Source of the DNA: CAYOCE01 sp964402405
GTDB taxonomy: Bacteria > Pseudomonadota > Alphaproteobacteria > UBA7879
Direction: 5' to 3'
Length of the DNA: 6,976 nucleotides
Assembly: GCA_964402405.1 (NCBI GenBank)
Contig: CAYOCE010000056.1
Span: 1 to 6,976 of the forward strand
Position 1 is the stretch's first letter. Each line of letters opens with the position of its first letter. The notes under the pieces are model-generated. The model worked only from the letters and a program-made list of their open reading frames with translations. It was not told the DNA's origin and did no database searches. Below, in pieces: positions 6,582 to 6,976 of the stretch. Made by a program: the position numbers and the translations under genes.

Positions 6582-6605
6582 CTCCTTAAGGTTGTATCTT
6601 TAAGG
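6582..6605 (-). promoter_or_regulatory. Ribosome binding site of the terminase fragment, overlapped by a small hairpin
   Basis: On the minus strand AAGGAG (6587-6582) lies 7 bases before the ATG at 6574. CCTTAA (6605-6600) can pair with TTAAGG (6589-6584) across a 10-base loop and would cover most of this site. The stem is only 6 bp and AT-rich, so any effect on translation would be modest. I found no convincing -35/-10 pair upstream. Confidence 0.4.
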
Positions 6606-6707
6606 CTAATGTAGAGGGGATTAAAGAAAGAATGGAATGGCAATGAAGGGTATGACCTACTTATGGCCATAGAGTCTTTTTTGCCTTATGAGTTTTAGCA
6701 CCCCAAC

Positions 6708-6907
6708 ATCGTCATCCCAGGCCGTGAGCGATAGCGAGCGAGACCTGGGACCCAGCACAAATGGGATGGCGCAGCCATCACTTTATAACAAAGAAAATAA
6801 AGTGAGGACTCCCGGCTACGCCAAAGGCTTCGCCGTGGCGAGTCGTCCTCCCATAATCCCTGGGTCCTGGCTCTCCCTCGCTAAAGCTCGGGGGCCAGGA
6901 TGACGAT
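6708..6907. repeat. About 200-bp nested inverted repeat (MITE-like or palindromic element)
   Basis: The ends are perfect 10-bp inverted copies: ATCGTCATCC (6708-6717) and GGATGACGAT (6898-6907). Nested inside are hairpins TCCCAGG/CCTGGGA (6715-6721, 6744-6750), GATGGC/GCCATC (6765-6770, 6774-6779), TCACTTTA/TAAAGTGA (6778-6785, 6798-6805), GAGGAC/GTCCTC (from 6804; to 6850), CGCCA/TGGCG within it, and TCCTGGC/GCCAGGA (6865-6871, 6894-6900). No transposase gene and no clear target duplication are visible at the ends. The element occupies the place where the ATPase half of the terminase would be expected. The reading frame across it is an accident of composition. Confidence 0.75.
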
Positions 6908-6976
6908 ATCAAGGAACTATCGCTCGCTGCTCAGAATGACAGTGTAAGGGTGCTAAAGCTCACTTGCCTGGGATGA
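6908..6976 (-). repeat. Further copies of the palindromic repeat family running off the window edge
   Basis: Read on the minus strand, this segment begins TCATCCCAGGC (6976-6966), identical over 11 bases to 6712-6722 on the plus strand. It continues with GTGAGCTTTAGC and then a GTCATTCTGAGC-type motif (6938-6927), a form common among bacterial intergenic repeats. It is probably half of another hairpin unit cut by the window end. No gene is visible. Confidence 0.6.

Noticed and set aside
6575..6670. Extra 32 N-terminal residues of the terminase frame (start at 6670)
   Set aside because: The peptide is low-complexity, unlike the ATPase-nuclease linker, and lacks a ribosome binding site, whereas the ATG at 6574 has a strong one.
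6688..6903. 71-codon plus-strand frame at the right end
   Set aside because: It lies entirely in the nested inverted repeat, and its peptide is only the translation of hairpin arms.

Overview
The window looks like a piece of an AT-rich alphaproteobacterial chromosome that carries many palindromic repeats. The best guess is an intracellular lineage such as Holosporales or Rickettsiales. This rests on gene transfer agent (GTA)-like head genes present as an isolated block, abundant GTCATCCC-type hairpin repeats filling the spacers, and a large secreted protein with a long unassigned helical tail. The placement is an inference from style and content; the window holds no rRNA, tRNA or other marker gene.

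Left half (about 1-3660, + strand): a short AT-rich leader with a plausible sigma70 promoter precedes one very large gene. It encodes an exported S9/prolyl-oligopeptidase-like serine hydrolase of 1146 residues. The alpha/beta-hydrolase domain lies near the N-terminus, without room for the usual beta-propeller. It is followed by more than 700 residues of mostly helical, charged sequence that I cannot assign.

Right half (about 3721-6574, - strand): three head genes of the HK97/GTA type read leftwards in the canonical order: terminase large subunit (nuclease half only), portal, prohead protease. The terminase lacks its ATPase half. The portal ends inside a palindromic repeat. About 570 bases of repeats separate portal and protease. 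No major capsid gene follows the protease; the hydrolase gene meets it tail to tail instead. The block therefore looks like a remnant or a dispersed fragment of a GTA or prophage, although each remaining reading frame is intact and has its own Shine-Dalgarno sequence.

Repeats: between portal and protease lie a perfectly phased 65-bp tandem array (four full units plus partial ends) and then a series of unrelated perfect hairpins. Every full array unit carries a motif matching the relaxed DnaA-box consensus TTWTNCACA. Upstream of the terminase fragment lies a roughly 200-bp nested inverted repeat. It contains two diverged copies of one hairpin family in opposite orientation whose stems differ by compensating base changes. 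A third copy runs off the right edge.
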